A stretch of DNA of 13,124 bases, from positions 1-13,124 of the forward strand of contig JADFKG010000040.1 of NCBI GenBank assembly GCA_022565075.1, in the 5' to 3' direction. Source of the DNA: Chloroflexota bacterium (GTDB taxonomy: Bacteria > Chloroflexota > Dehalococcoidia > SM23-28-2 > RBG-16-64-32). Both the position numbers and the translations under genes were made by a program. Below the pieces are notes generated by a model. That model made no database searches. It was not told the origin of the DNA and saw nothing but the letters and a program-made list of their open reading frames with translations. Below, piece by piece: positions 13,099-13,124 of this stretch. Position 1 is the first letter of the stretch; each line of letters opens with the position of its first letter.

Positions 13099-13124
13099 GG
13101 CCCGCCAGTGGCAGGCGGCGCGCG

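Noticed and set aside
1..13124. CRISPR array, insertion sequence, prophage, toxin-antitoxin or defence genes
   Set aside because: I saw no regularly spaced repeats, transposase motifs, terminal inverted repeats or defence-type domains; nearly all DNA is accounted for by conserved genes.

Overview
The window is high-GC bacterial chromosome. Every gene supported here reads on the minus strand, so transcription runs from high to low coordinates. The core is the conserved block tuf - rpmG - secE - nusG - rplK - rplA - rplJ - rplL (EF-Tu, transcription/secretion factors and 50S proteins). Just upstream of tuf is a three-tRNA cluster, Thr(UGU) - Tyr(GUA) - Thr(GGU). The gene content and the zinc-finger/LysM membrane protein next to the ribosomal block resemble Chloroflexota (Dehalococcoidia-like) genomes. 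That placement is inference from protein character; no search was run.

Layout in transcription order (right to left): (1) gdhA (glutamate dehydrogenase), with a -10-like TATAAT just upstream. (2) A hairpin and a 19-codon leader ORF that overlaps the start of a VTT/DedA-type membrane protein gene. (3) ispD, an aminoglycoside-phosphotransferase-fold kinase and ispF, joined by 4-nt and 1-nt stop/start overlaps; two of these three are steps of the MEP isoprenoid pathway. (4) A good sigma70-type promoter (TTGACT, 18 nt, TATACT), three tRNA genes, then tuf, rpmG, secE, nusG, rplK and rplA, packed or overlapping. (5) A second good promoter (TTGAAC, 17 nt, TACAAT), a ribosomal protein L10 leader RNA with an intrinsic terminator, then rplJ and rplL. 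(6) A zinc-finger/TM/LysM protein 9 nt upstream of a secernin (C69-like Ntn hydrolase), then a RadC-family protein, then a HAD-IIB phosphatase cut off by the window edge.

How the genes work together: the central block supplies translation elongation (EF-Tu and the L7/L12-L10-L11-L1 stalk and E-site proteins), transcription elongation (NusG) and Sec export (SecE). rplJ-rplL appear to be feedback-controlled by L10 through the leader. ispD and ispF make isoprenoid precursors. The adjacent VTT protein may act in lipid-carrier transport, though this rests only on family knowledge and neighbourhood. rpoB does not follow rplL, unlike the arrangement in many bacteria.

Most of the window is conserved housekeeping DNA. 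I see no CRISPR array, insertion sequence, phage gene or defence system. The observations most worth following are the kinase wedged between ispD and ispF, the overlapping leader ORF with its internal hairpin before the VTT gene, a predicted antiterminator pairing in the L10 leader, and the zinc-finger/LysM protein coupled to secernin. No stretch longer than 300 bases lacks a gene.
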